Shown here piece after piece: positions 1 through 8,328 of a stretch of 64,000 nucleotides of DNA. The position numbers and the translations under genes were made by a program. This DNA is from Thermoleophilaceae bacterium (GTDB lineage: Bacteria; Actinomycetota; Thermoleophilia; Solirubrobacterales; Thermoleophilaceae): contig JAUJNT010000003.1 of the NCBI GenBank assembly GCA_030448005.1, positions 1 to 64,000 on the forward strand. Direction: 5' to 3'. The notes below the pieces were generated by a model. That model worked only from the letters and a program-made list of their open reading frames with translations, was not told where the DNA came from and did not search any database. The stretch's first letter is position 1. The number at the start of each line of letters is the position of its first letter.

Positions 1-23
1 CTGCATGACCTAAAAACCCGCTG

Positions 24-929
24 CTAGCGGAAATCACTTGACATAGGAGCGAGCTTGGCGAAACGGCGCGCGAGTGCCTCCGCGCCACTCACCGGGTCGC
101 CGTCGAGGCACTCCACCTCGAGGTCCCTCGCAAGCTCGGGCGTGGCCCCCGCGCCGGCCAGCGCCAGCGGCCGCCTCCGGGCCAGCGCGCCGAGCTCCTT
201 GGCGACCGACAGGAAGCGCTCGCTCGAGACCGCCGAGAGGACGACCACGTCGGCGTCGACCGTGTCGGCTGCCATGTGAAGGGTGTTCACCGGGCTGTCA
301 CCCCCGAGGTAGACATTGCGCCAGCCGTGGTTTCGGAGGACCAGGCCGAAGCACACGAGCGGAAGAGTGTGCTGCTCGCCCGACGGGCAGGCGATGATCG
401 CACGGCGGCCGGGTCCCTTGTTCCAGCCGCGCGCCAGAGCCAGCAGACGCCCCTCGAGCAACCGGCTGGCGAAGTGCTCCTGGGCCACGCTCAGCTCCCC
501 CCGTGCCCAGCGCTCGCCGAGCTCGCGCAGGTAGGGCATCAGTGCGTCCCGGATCGCCCGCTCGAGGCCGTGGATTCCGAGTAGCCGGTCGAGCACGGCG
601 TGGGCACCCTCCTCTTCGAAGCCCTCCAGGGCAGTGCCCAGTGCGTGGGCCAGCTCGACGGGCGTCTCGAGGGAGTCCTCGGACGGGTTGCGCTCGCGCT
701 CCATCGCCGCGACCTCACGGGCGGCCTCGGCGGCGGACAACCCGCTGTGAAGCTGCTGCTGCATGAGGCGCACACGCCACTCATCCGCCTCGGAGTAGAG
801 GCGAAACCCTCGCTCCGACCGGGCCGGGCGTAGCAATCCGTAACGCCTTTCCCAGGCACGGAGCAGCTCCGGACGGACGCCTACCCGGTAGCCCAGCTCC
901 CCGATCCTGAACTTGGGCGCGTGATCCAT
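24..929 (-). CDS. CarH/LitR-type MerR regulator with adenosylcobalamin-binding photosensor domain
   Basis: 301-residue MerR-family repressor candidate. Residues 7-75 form the winged-helix DNA-binding region (RIGELGYRVGVRPELLRAWE). The rest is a cobalamin-binding helical bundle plus Rossmann domain. The bundle has W141, then nine residues, then E151-H152, which is the W-x9-EH signature of B12 photoreceptors. H187 in the GEQHTL segment sits at the lower-axial-ligand position. The 46-residue spacing from W to this His equals that of Thermus CarH (W131, H177). In that family, AdoCbl in the dark drives DNA-binding tetramers and light dissociates them. The ATG at 929 was chosen over an upstream in-frame start because GGGAAGGG lies 7 nt before it and the MerR domain begins there. 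It is divergent from the PRC-barrel gene, a plausible target. Light control is inferred. Confidence 0.85.
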   Translation of the reverse strand: MDHAPKFRIGELGYRVGVRPELLRAWERRYGLLRPARSERGFRLYSEADEWRVRLMQQQLHSGLSAAEAAREVAAMERERNPSEDSLETPVELAHALGTALEGFEEEGAHAVLDRLLGIHGLERAIRDALMPYLRELGERWARGELSVAQEHFASRLLEGRLLALARGWNKGPGRRAIIACPSGEQHTLPLVCFGLVLRNHGWRNVYLGGDSPVNTLHMAADTVDADVVVLSAVSSERFLSVAKELGALARRRPLALAGAGATPELARDLEVECLDGDPVSGAEALARRFAKLAPMSSDFR

Positions 930-1065
930 GACCGCACCCTTCCCATGAACAGACTTTGAACACATCCTGTCCTGCACTCGCCGCACGGGTAGACATGAGA
1001 CGACCGCAAGGCGAGCGACGAGCCCTCGAGGGCGGTGGTCGCTCACAACCCGAGGAGGAGACACG
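930..1065. promoter_or_regulatory. Divergent promoter region between the CarH-like gene and the PRC-barrel gene
   Basis: This 136-bp interval must carry both divergent promoters and any CarH-type operator. A Shine-Dalgarno GAGGAGG precedes the + gene at 1052-1058. I could not place convincing -35/-10 pairs or a clear operator palindrome by eye. Confidence 0.4.
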
Positions 1066-1842
1066 ATGCCAGACATGACGAGTGCCTATGAGTGGGAAGG
1101 GCGCATGTTGAAGGATCGGGATGGGGAGAAGATCGGCAAGATCGACGCTCTCTATCTCGATCAGCAGACCGATCGGCCGGAGTGGGCGCTTGTGAATACG
1201 GGTCTGTTTGGGAAGAAGTCGTCGTTTGTGCCGCTTGCGGGCGCGCGGTCGGAGGGCGATGACTTGCTCGCCGAGGTGGAGGCGGGGCAGGTAAAGGATG
1301 CGCCGAAGATGGATCCGGAGGAGGAGCTCTCAGAGCAGCAGGAGGCGGAGCTGTTTCGCCATTACGGCATTGACTACACCATGGAGGGCTCTGTGACCGC
1401 GACCGGTGAGGGTCAGGCGAGCGGCGATCGCGACGCCACGGTCGGCCGCGATACGAGTGGCCCTACTACCGATGAGGCGATGACTCGCTCGGAGGAGGAG
1501 TTGCGGGTTGGCACCAGCGAGCGTGAGCGGGGCCGGGCGCGGCTGCGTAAGTACGTCGTGACCGAGCACGTGCAGCAGACGGTGCCGGTCAGGCGCGAGG
1601 AGGTTCGGGTGGAGCGCGAGCCGATCACCGACGCGAACGTCGATCAGGCGACTGACGGCCCGGCGATCTCCGAGGAGGAGCACGAGGTGGTCCTGCACGA
1701 GGAGGAGGTCGTGATCGAGAAGCGCGCCGTTCCGAAGGAGCGCGTGCGGCTCGACAAGGAGACAGTCGTCGACGAGCAGACGGTCTCCGAGGAGCTCCGC
1801 AAGGAGCAAATCGAGGCAGACGCCGGGGAAACACGGCCCTGA
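1066..1842 (+). CDS. PRC-barrel and DUF2382 (YsnF-like) stress-associated protein
   Basis: 258 residues with an N-terminal PRC-barrel (about residues 5-80, WEGRMLKDRDGEKIGKI onward), a low-complexity acidic linker, and a C-terminal DUF2382/YsnF-type domain (about 150-245). The C-terminal domain is made of alternating Lys/Arg/Glu strands such as VPVRREEVRVEREP. It has no signal peptide and is very acidic, so it is probably cytosolic. Proteins of this architecture are common in desiccation- and stress-tolerant bacteria, but no enzymatic role is known. The start has a strong Shine-Dalgarno (AGGAGG, 1053-1058). It is divergent from the B12-binding MerR gene, so light- or B12-linked stress control is possible but unproven. 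Confidence 0.85.
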   Translation: MPDMTSAYEWEGRMLKDRDGEKIGKIDALYLDQQTDRPEWALVNTGLFGKKSSFVPLAGARSEGDDLLAEVEAGQVKDAPKMDPEEELSEQQEAELFRHYGIDYTMEGSVTATGEGQASGDRDATVGRDTSGPTTDEAMTRSEEELRVGTSERERGRARLRKYVVTEHVQQTVPVRREEVRVEREPITDANVDQATDGPAISEEEHEVVLHEEEVVIEKRAVPKERVRLDKETVVDEQTVSEELRKEQIEADAGETRP

Positions 1843-1861
1843 GAAGACCACGGGCCGCGCT

Positions 1862-1892
1862 CGCGGGGCGCGTTCGTTCTGCGCGCCCCGCG
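1862..1892 (+). terminator. Strong GC hairpin after the PRC-barrel gene
   Basis: A perfect 11-bp inverted repeat, CGCGGGGCGCG (1862-1872) and CGCGCCCCGCG (1882-1892), surrounds a 9-nt loop just 20 nt after the stop codon. There is no U-tract, as is usual for actinobacterial terminators. Confidence 0.5.
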
Positions 1893-1916
1893 CAGCCGGT
1901 CCAAGAGGGAGGCGTC

Positions 1917-2012
1917 ATGGCTGTCGGCCGTGATCTGGGCTCGCGCCCGTCGCCGCTGTCGCCAGTTGCCGGTTATCGGTCGGAGCTGAAGGCGGCGGGT
2001 AGAGAGGCTTGA
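1917..2012 (+). CDS. Candidate 31-residue small protein
   Basis: A short open frame begins at ATG 1917, with GAGGGAGG at 1905-1912 as a good Shine-Dalgarno, and ends at TGA 2012. The product is basic and Arg/Ser/Gly-containing with no recognisable domain. It sits just beyond the hairpin that follows the PRC-barrel gene. The only support is the ribosome-binding site and high GC at third codon positions. Confidence 0.25.
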   Translation: MAVGRDLGSRPSPLSPVAGYRSELKAAGREA

Positions 2013-2094
2013 CGGCGAGCATGCCCTCGCGGAGCTGCGAGGGCGGTCGGGCGCTTGAGGGAACTGGGGGCACCGCGGTCTGAGTTGAGCACTT

Positions 2095-2631
2095 TCAGGT
2101 CCGGAACCGTGAGGCAAGCTTATTCAGTGTCGCTGCTGCAGTTTCGGCGTTCTCGTAGGGGCCCGGCATGACGAACACGTCGCTGGGCGAGAGGCTGAGG
2201 CCTGCGATGAACCCGTTCCCGATGAAGCTGCCAAAGAGCCCCTCGGCAGCCTTCTTGTACGTGAAGATGACCAGCTCGGGTGCGTAGTCATCGAGCTTGG
2301 CTTCGAGGATGCCGCTGCCGTGCTCGTACTCAGCGGAGCGGAGCTGCTTGGCGCTCCGGGTGGGACGCTTGACGATGTCGGTGAACCCGATGCCGGCTCG
2401 GAACGCGACATCGTCCTCATATCCGCCCGAGGCGGCCGGCAGAACCCCGACCGCTCGGAGCCGTGCGAAGAAGCGCTGTCCTGCCCGGCCCTGGTAGTAG
2501 TGGCCGGCCTCGACGCTGACGGGCGAAGGGTTTATGCCGACGCATATTGCCCGCAGGTTCCCCCGCAGCAGGTCCTCCAAGGTCTCCACCTGCTCACCCA
2601 TCCAGTCTTCGGTGACCCGGTGCCCTGGCAC
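2095..2631 (-). CDS. mug: Mug/TDG-type mismatch uracil (thymine)-DNA glycosylase
   Basis: 178 residues from a GTG start; an ATG ten codons later is an equally possible start. It contains the family-2 uracil-DNA-glycosylase active-site motif GINPSP (about residues 33-38), the GHYYQGRAGQRFF segment, and the C-terminal MPGPYENAE loop matching the second catalytic/intercalation motif. These enzymes excise uracil or thymine from G:U and G:T mismatches and start base-excision repair in the cytoplasm. The gene stands alone, convergent with nothing, and no Shine-Dalgarno is clear. The family call is firm; the exact substrate preference is not predictable. Confidence 0.85.
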   Translation of the reverse strand: MPGHRVTEDWMGEQVETLEDLLRGNLRAICVGINPSPVSVEAGHYYQGRAGQRFFARLRAVGVLPAASGGYEDDVAFRAGIGFTDIVKRPTRSAKQLRSAEYEHGSGILEAKLDDYAPELVIFTYKKAAEGLFGSFIGNGFIAGLSLSPSDVFVMPGPYENAETAAATLNKLASRFRT

Positions 2632-2847
2632 GGTGCGGATGCTAGTCCCGCAAAGACCAGTCAGAGGGGTCCGGGTCAGGGGCCCTCGCGTTTGCGCTCG
2701 TGCCGGGCCTCAGGAGGACTCGATCAGCGCGCGGGCAGTCGTTCGCGGCAAGGGCGCGTGCCGCAGCGCAGGTCTAGGGCTGCCTGGCCGGTCAGAGACC
2801 TAACTGATTCCGCAGAGCGGGCGCTCGGCGCGCGTACATTTCTTCTG

Positions 2848-3567
2848 GTGCAGCGCATCGGGGTCATCGGAGACGCTCACGCCAACCTTCCCGCGACGCG
2901 TGCTGCGCTCGAGGCGTTGCAGCCGGCGGGGTGCGATGCACTCGTCCACGTGGGCGATGCGGTCGGAATCGGGCCGCATCCCGGCGAGGTGGTCTCCCTC
3001 CTCGTGGAGCGGGAGGTCCAGTGTGTGATGGGCAACCATGACGAGTGGGCCGCCTTCGGCTTGCCGCAGCCCTTGCCGCCGTGCATGAGCGAGGGCGAGG
3101 CCGCTCACCAACGCTGGACGCGCAGCCAGCTCACCGACTCCCACCGCGACATCCTGAAGGCCTGGCCTTACGAACTGTCGCTGACCTGCGGCGCAGCGAC
3201 CGTCATGTTCGTGCACTACGCGCGCCGGGCGGACGGCGGCTTCGGCCATCTTGACGCCAACGCGACCGCTGATGATTTCGGACGCCTCTACGAGGACGTT
3301 GGCGGTGACGTCGTCGTCTTCGGGCATGAGCACCGTCCGTACGACCTCGTCGTAAGAGGTCGCCGGCTCCTCAACCCGGGCTCAGCCGGCTGCAATGACA
3401 GGGCAGAGGCTCGGGCGCTGCTCCTCACCGCAGCCGATGTCGATGTCGATGTTGATGTCGCAAAACTCGCCGTGCCGTACGACGATGCCGCTCTGTTGCG
3501 GGCATTCGAGGACCGCCAGGTTCCGGCACGCGACTTCATCCTGCGTACGTTCATTCGCCCCCGGTAG
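2848..3567 (+). CDS. Calcineurin-like metallophosphoesterase (YfcE/MJ0936-like)
   Basis: 239 residues from the GTG at 2848. The dimetal phosphoesterase motifs are present in order: GDAHAN (residues about 7-12), HVGDAVG (about 34-40), MGNHDEW (about 61-67), a VHYAR segment and FGHEHRP near residue 160, then LNPGSAG. It is a small cytosolic protein without a signal peptide. Substrates in this family range from phosphodiesters to nucleotides and cannot be assigned here. A DVDVDVDV stretch near residue 200 comes from a short GATGTC repeat. The frame is open further upstream, but that part is antisense to the glycosylase gene and is not coding. Confidence 0.8.
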   Translation: MQRIGVIGDAHANLPATRAALEALQPAGCDALVHVGDAVGIGPHPGEVVSLLVEREVQCVMGNHDEWAAFGLPQPLPPCMSEGEAAHQRWTRSQLTDSHRDILKAWPYELSLTCGAATVMFVHYARRADGGFGHLDANATADDFGRLYEDVGGDVVVFGHEHRPYDLVVRGRRLLNPGSAGCNDRAEARALLLTAADVDVDVDVAKLAVPYDDAALLRAFEDRQVPARDFILRTFIRPR

Positions 3568-3682
3568 CCCGCGCCTCGCCCGCATGCCTGGGGCGGGCCA
3601 AGCGCACGAGGCGGTCCTAACCAGTTCCCGGAAACGGGCCGCACCAGTCCGTCGCCGCCGCCCCGCCCGCCCGGGCGGTTGC

Positions 3683-3688
3683 TAGCCT
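3683..3688 (+). promoter_or_regulatory. -10 box of a probable leaderless rpmB transcript
   Basis: TAGCCT lies 7 nt before the rpmB GTG, and no Shine-Dalgarno precedes the start. The spacing fits transcription beginning at the start codon. Confidence 0.45.
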
Positions 3689-3695
3689 GTCGCGC

Positions 3696-3887
3696 GTGCC
3701 GAAGATCTGTTACGTGTGCAAGAAGGGCCCCGCGTTCGGGAACAGCCGAAGCCACTCGATGGTCGCCACGAGGCGCCGCTTCAACCCGAATCTGCAGAAG
3801 GTCCGCATCGAGATCAAGGGCTCACCCTCGCGTGAGTACGTCTGCACTCGCTGCCTGAAGGCGGGCAAGGTCACGAAGGCCGCCTGA
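3696..3887 (+). CDS. rpmB: 50S ribosomal protein L28
   Basis: 63 residues, full length. The N-terminus CYVCKKGPAFGN and the segment RRRFNPNLQKVRI are diagnostic for L28. Two CxxC pairs (C4 and C7; C50 and C53) show this is the zinc-binding form. It begins with GTG and has no Shine-Dalgarno, consistent with a leaderless message. It heads the actinobacterial housekeeping block and is followed 56 nt later by the FakA-like gene. Confidence 0.97.
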   Translation: MPKICYVCKKGPAFGNSRSHSMVATRRRFNPNLQKVRIEIKGSPSREYVCTRCLKAGKVTKAA

Positions 3888-3943
3888 CTCGCCACCCCGC
3901 TTCCGGACCGGAAACGTCTGGCGCAGAAGGTGTAGTTAGGGAC

Positions 3944-5581
3944 GTGCCTGATGAGAGCCTGGTTCGTTTTCGCCGTGTCGTGGCCGCCTCCCTTGCGGCG
4001 CTCGAGAGTCGCCGCGCCGAGGTCAACGACCTGAACGTCTTTCCCGTCGCCGACGGCGACACCGGGGACAACATGGCGATGACGTTGCGCGCGGTGCTCG
4101 ACGAGCTGGACGGGCTGGGTGAGGAGCCGCTCGACGTCCTCGGCCGGGAGGAGCTGGTTTCCGCCGTCGCGCGGGCGGCCCTGCTGGGGGCACGTGGCAA
4201 CAGCGGAGTGATTCTGTCCCAGATCGTCCGCGGGGCGGCGGAGTTGCTGGCCTCACGGCCCGGTGAGCTGATCGACCCGAAGCTGGTGGCGGCGGCCCTT
4301 GCCAGCGCCGCGGACGCCGCCTACGACTCCGTGCGAGATCCGGCCGAGGGCACGATGTTGACCGCGGTGCGCGCGATGGCTGAGCAGCTGGATCACATGC
4401 AGACACCCTCTCTTGGCCCGGAAGCTTCCCCAGCAGAGCAGGACGCGCTCCTGGCGCAGGTGCTGGAGCGTGCGCTCGACGCGGCCAACGAGGCGGTGAA
4501 CAAGGGCCCCGAGCAGCTGGCGGTGCTCAAGGAGGCGGGAGTGGTGGATGCCGGCGCGTACGGTCTGACCGTAATCGTTGCCGGGGTGGTGGCCGCCCTG
4601 CGTGGCGCCGACACGCCCGAGCTGGCCCCCCAGGCCCCTCCGGCCCACTCGCTTCACCTCCCGCAGCACGAATCCTCGAGCTTCCGTTACTGCACCAACT
4701 TCGCGGTCACGGGCACCGGTCTCGACGGCACCGTCCACGTCGAGCCGCTCGAGCAGATCGGCGACAGCGTGCTGGTCGTGGGAGACGACCGCACGCTTCG
4801 CGTGCACATCCACACCGATGACCCCGACGCTGCGATGGCGCTCTTCAGGGGCGCCGGCGAACTGTCGCGGGTGGACATCGCGGACATGGTCGAGCAGGTG
4901 GCTGACCGGTCAGCGCGCCTAACGGAGCCCCGGCCTGCCATGGCCGCCACGACGAAGTGCTCGGTGGTGGCGGTGGCCACGGGCGCTGGGCTCACCCGTC
5001 TCTTCCAAGAGCTGGGAGTGCTGGTCGTGGACGGTGGCCCGACGATGAACCCCTCCACTCACGAATTGCTGGCCGCCGTCCACTCCGCCGCCTCCGACGA
5101 CGTCCTGCTGCTCCCGAACAGCAACAACGTGACGATGGCCGCCCAGCGGGCTGCGGAGCTCTCGGACAAGCCGGTCGCCCTCGTGCCCACCACCGCCCCC
5201 CAGGAGGGCCTGGCGGCGCTGCTCGCCTTCGACCCCGCCCGTTCCTGTGAGGAAAACGCCACGGCCGTCTCCGATGCCGCAGCGGCTCTACGTTGTGGCG
5301 GGGTTGCCGAGTCGGCCCGGGAGGACCCACAGGGGCGCTTCTCGCGCGGGGACGCCGTCGGGTACTCAGCCACCGAGCTCGTGGCCTGGGGCGAGCCGGC
5401 CGAGACGCTCAGGACCACGCTCGCGCACGTGGCCGCGGGGGCGGAGCTCGTGACCTGCATCGCCGGGCAGGGCGCTCCGCTGCCGCGAGAGAGCGTCGAG
5501 GCCGCCGTCCCGGATGGAGTGGAGCTCGAGCTTCACGAGGGCGGACAGCCCGCCTGGTGGTGGCTCTTGTGCGCCGAGTGA
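3944..5581 (+). CDS. DAK2-domain fatty acid kinase subunit FakA/YloV-like protein
   Basis: 545 residues, the normal length for the family. The N-terminal DAK2 (dihydroxyacetone-kinase-like) nucleotide-binding domain carries NVFPVADGDTGDNM (about residues 28-41) and GARGNSGVILSQ (about 83-94). The C-terminal half is the FakA-specific region with a late SNNVTMAAQ motif. In Firmicutes FakA phosphorylates exogenous fatty acids held by FakB/DegV partners. Position between rpmB and recG is the conserved location. The GTG start at 3944 has no Shine-Dalgarno; a TGTAGT hexamer 7 nt upstream suggests a leaderless transcript. No FakB is encoded in the window. Confidence 0.9.
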   Translation: MPDESLVRFRRVVAASLAALESRRAEVNDLNVFPVADGDTGDNMAMTLRAVLDELDGLGEEPLDVLGREELVSAVARAALLGARGNSGVILSQIVRGAAELLASRPGELIDPKLVAAALASAADAAYDSVRDPAEGTMLTAVRAMAEQLDHMQTPSLGPEASPAEQDALLAQVLERALDAANEAVNKGPEQLAVLKEAGVVDAGAYGLTVIVAGVVAALRGADTPELAPQAPPAHSLHLPQHESSSFRYCTNFAVTGTGLDGTVHVEPLEQIGDSVLVVGDDRTLRVHIHTDDPDAAMALFRGAGELSRVDIADMVEQVADRSARLTEPRPAMAATTKCSVVAVATGAGLTRLFQELGVLVVDGGPTMNPSTHELLAAVHSAASDDVLLLPNSNNVTMAAQRAAELSDKPVALVPTTAPQEGLAALLAFDPARSCEENATAVSDAAAALRCGGVAESAREDPQGRFSRGDAVGYSATELVAWGEPAETLRTTLAHVAAGAELVTCIAGQGAPLPRESVEAAVPDGVELELHEGGQPAWWWLLCAE

Positions 5582-7739
5582 GAGCTCGAACGTCCGCCGC
5601 TCCCTCTATCACCGTCCTATTCCCACGCGTTTTGCAAGCAAAGAGGAGCTGACCCGCGACGGGGCGCTCGCCGCCGCCGTTCGCTCGATCCCCCGTCCCA
5701 GCCTGCTCGCCCAGCCGGTCGAGGGCAAGGGGGAGATCGCCAAGGGTCTCGCCGCGCTGGGCATCGAGACCCACGGCGACCTCATCGAGCACCTTCCCCA
5801 CACCCACCGCGACCGCCGTGAGTCGCGCCGGGTGGCCACGCTCGGGGTGGGGGAGGAGGCCACCGTGGGAGTCACCGTGAAAGGGGTCACCGTGAAGCCC
5901 ATGCGCGATCGCCGCCGCAAGCGCGTGGAAGCCCGGGTGTACGACGAGACGGGCCCGTTGCTGGCGGTCTGGTTCAACCAGCCCTGGCTAGCCCGCCAGC
6001 TCCCCGAAGGCACCCAGGTGCTGCTGCACGGCAAGCTCCGCCGCCGCAGCGAGTTCTGGGTGACCGAGCACGAGCTCGTCGCGCACGGCGATGCTCCCGT
6101 GCACACGGTCGGGCTCGTGCCGGTACATCCGGCCACGGCCGGGATCTCGGCGGCCGCGCTGAGGAGCCTCCTCTGGGAGGACTACGGGCTCATGCGTCAC
6201 GTCATCGAGCCATTGCCGGCGGCCCTACGCGTGGCCGAGCGCCTGCCCGACCGCTCCGCAGCGCTCGCCGCCACGCACTTCCCCGACACCGAGGATGAGG
6301 AGGCCGACGCCCGTCGCCGACTGGCCTTCGAGGAGCTCTTCCTGCTTCAGCTGGCCGTCACGGGCCGGCGCCGCGCGCGGCGCGAGGGACGCCGCGCCGT
6401 GGCACTGGCCCCCCGCGGCTCGCTGCTCGAGACGTGGCGCTCGGCGCTCCCTTTCGACCTGACCGACGACCAGCGCGCCGCAGGTGAGCGCATCGACCTC
6501 GACCTCGCCGGCGAGCGCCCCATGCAGCGGCTCCTGATGGGCGAGGTGGGAAGCGGAAAGACCGTGGTGGCCCTGGGCGCGATGCTGCGCGCGGTCGAGA
6601 ACGGTCGCCAGGCTGCCCTGATGGCGCCCACGGAGACCCTCGCCGAGCAGCACCTGCTGACCCTCGATCGCCTGCTCGACGGGGCGGCACCCGTGGAGCT
6701 CCTGACAGGCTCCACTAGCGCGGCCCGGAGGCGCGATCTCCTGGGGCGGTTGTCATCTGGAGAGCTCGGCCTGGTCGTGGGCACCCACGCACTGATCGAG
6801 GAGGCTGTGCGGTTCCGGGACCTCGCGTTGTGCGTCGTGGACGAGCAGCACCGCTTCGGCGTGCGCCAGCGCGCCGCACTCGACTCAAAGGCCCCGGACG
6901 GGCTGGTGCCCCACGCGCTCCACATGACCGCCACCCCCATCCCGCGCACGCTGGCGCTCACCGCCTACGGGGACCTCGACGCCACCGTGCTCCGCGAGCT
7001 GCCCGCGGGGCGCAGGCCGGTCGAGACCCACGTCGTAGACGGCGTCCGCGCCCGGGCGCGCGCCTACGAGCGCATCCGGGAGGAGATCGGCAAGGGTCGC
7101 CAGTGCTTCGTGGTCTGCCCCCTCGTGGAGGAGTCCGAGGCTCTCCAGGCCAAGGCCGCCACCGCCGAGGCGGAGCGCCTGGCCGCGACCGAGCTGCGCG
7201 AGCACCGTGTGGCGCTCATCCACGGCCAGATGCCCCCCGCCGTCAAGCAGGAGGCCATGCGCGACTTCGCCGCCGGAGAGGCCGACGTGCTCGTGGCCAC
7301 GAGCGTGGTGGAGGTGGGCATCGACGTGCCGAACGCCACCGTGATGCTGATCGAGGCGGCCGAGCGCTACGGCCTCTCCCAGCTGCACCAGCTGCGCGGC
7401 CGGGTCGGACGCGGGGGGCACGAGTCACTATGCATTCTCTTTGGCGACCCCAAGCTGCCCCGGCTGAAGGCGATCGCCGGCGAGCGCGACGGATTCCGAC
7501 TGGCGGAGATCGACCTGGAGCTACGCGGTGCCGGAGAGGTGCTCGGAACCCGCCAGAGCGGGCTTCCCGAGTTCCGGGCGGCGCGCCTTCCCGAGGACGC
7601 GCAGCTGCTCGAGAGCGCCCGCGCCAGAGCGGACGAGGTCTTGGACGGCGACCCCCGGCTCGGCCGGCCGGAGCACGCGCTGCTCCGGGAGGCCGTGGTC
7701 ATGCGCTTCGGCTCGGAGCTGGATCCGATTCCGGCATAG
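5514..7739 (+). CDS. recG: ATP-dependent DNA helicase RecG
   Basis: About 700-741 residues. It has an N-terminal wedge/OB-fold, then helicase motifs: Walker A GEVGSGKT (about residue 342), DEQHRFG (about 441), MTATPIPRTL (about 470), VVEVGIDVPNA and QLRGRVGRG (about 594-625). RecG reverses stalled replication forks and branch-migrates Holliday junctions. The only in-frame ATG (5514) overlaps the FakA-like gene by 68 nt. The first 40 residues look unlike RecG, and an AAGAGGAG directly before a CTG at 5649 hints at a non-canonical start there. It is followed 55 nt later by rsmD. Confidence 0.96.
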   Translation: MEWSSSFTRADSPPGGGSCAPSESSNVRRSLYHRPIPTRFASKEELTRDGALAAAVRSIPRPSLLAQPVEGKGEIAKGLAALGIETHGDLIEHLPHTHRDRRESRRVATLGVGEEATVGVTVKGVTVKPMRDRRRKRVEARVYDETGPLLAVWFNQPWLARQLPEGTQVLLHGKLRRRSEFWVTEHELVAHGDAPVHTVGLVPVHPATAGISAAALRSLLWEDYGLMRHVIEPLPAALRVAERLPDRSAALAATHFPDTEDEEADARRRLAFEELFLLQLAVTGRRRARREGRRAVALAPRGSLLETWRSALPFDLTDDQRAAGERIDLDLAGERPMQRLLMGEVGSGKTVVALGAMLRAVENGRQAALMAPTETLAEQHLLTLDRLLDGAAPVELLTGSTSAARRRDLLGRLSSGELGLVVGTHALIEEAVRFRDLALCVVDEQHRFGVRQRAALDSKAPDGLVPHALHMTATPIPRTLALTAYGDLDATVLRELPAGRRPVETHVVDGVRARARAYERIREEIGKGRQCFVVCPLVEESEALQAKAATAEAERLAATELREHRVALIHGQMPPAVKQEAMRDFAAGEADVLVATSVVEVGIDVPNATVMLIEAAERYGLSQLHQLRGRVGRGGHESLCILFGDPKLPRLKAIAGERDGFRLAEIDLELRGAGEVLGTRQSGLPEFRAARLPEDAQLLESARARADEVLDGDPRLGRPEHALLREAVVMRFGSELDPIPA

Positions 7740-7794
7740 AGGTGGAGCCGCAACTGCACAACCAATCGCTGCCCACCCTCCAGCCCGTTGGCTC

Positions 7795-8328
7795 ATGAGG
7801 GTCGTGGCGGGCCGGCTGCGGGGGCGCCGCCTCTCCGCCCCGCCGGGGCGCGCGACGCGCCCAACGGCCGACCGCGTACGCGAGGCGCTTTTCTCGATCC
7901 TCGGCGACATGACCGGCCTGCGGGTGCTCGACCTCTTCGCCGGTTCGGGGGCTCTCGGTATCGAGGCGCTGTCCCGCGGTGCCTCCGAGGCCGTCTTCGT
8001 GGACAGCTCGCACCGGGCCGTGGCAACGGTCAGGGGCAACCTTCAGACTCTGGCGCTCGAGGCAGCGGTGCACCAGCGCGACGCCCTCGCGTTCCTGCGC
8101 CGGCCCGGCGAAGGCGCCCGTTTCGACCTCGTGTTCCTCGACCCGCCCTATGATTGGGCGGGCCGTCTGGCCGACCAACTCGCCGAGCGCCTTCCCGCGA
8201 TCCTCACAGACGACGCCCGCATCGTGACCGAATCCGACAAGCGCAGGCCGCTGCTGATCCCGTTCCCGCTCGTGCGGGAGCGCATCTACGGCGACACGAG
8301 GATCGCCGTGCACCGCGTGGGCATCTGA
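7795..8328 (+). CDS. rsmD: 16S rRNA (guanine(966)-N2)-methyltransferase RsmD
   Basis: 177 residues. It starts MRVVAGRLRGRRL, which is typical of the family, and has the SAM-binding DLFAGSGALGIEALSRGA motif (about residues 43-60) and the catalytic DPPY motif (about 116-119) of N2-guanine/N6-adenine methyltransferases. It modifies G966 of 16S rRNA during 30S assembly. The start ATG follows recG closely, and its stop overlaps the coaD start as TGATG, so the two are translationally coupled. Confidence 0.95.
   Translation: MRVVAGRLRGRRLSAPPGRATRPTADRVREALFSILGDMTGLRVLDLFAGSGALGIEALSRGASEAVFVDSSHRAVATVRGNLQTLALEAAVHQRDALAFLRRPGEGARFDLVFLDPPYDWAGRLADQLAERLPAILTDDARIVTESDKRRPLLIPFPLVRERIYGDTRIAVHRVGI

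Noticed and set aside
955-996. TTGAAC and TAGACA as a promoter pair for the PRC-barrel gene
   Set aside because: The hexamers are about 30 bp apart, too far for a normal sigma-70-type promoter.
2320-2847. Upstream extension of the metallophosphoesterase frame
   Set aside because: The extension is antisense to the uracil glycosylase gene; the enzyme fold starts directly after GTG 2848.
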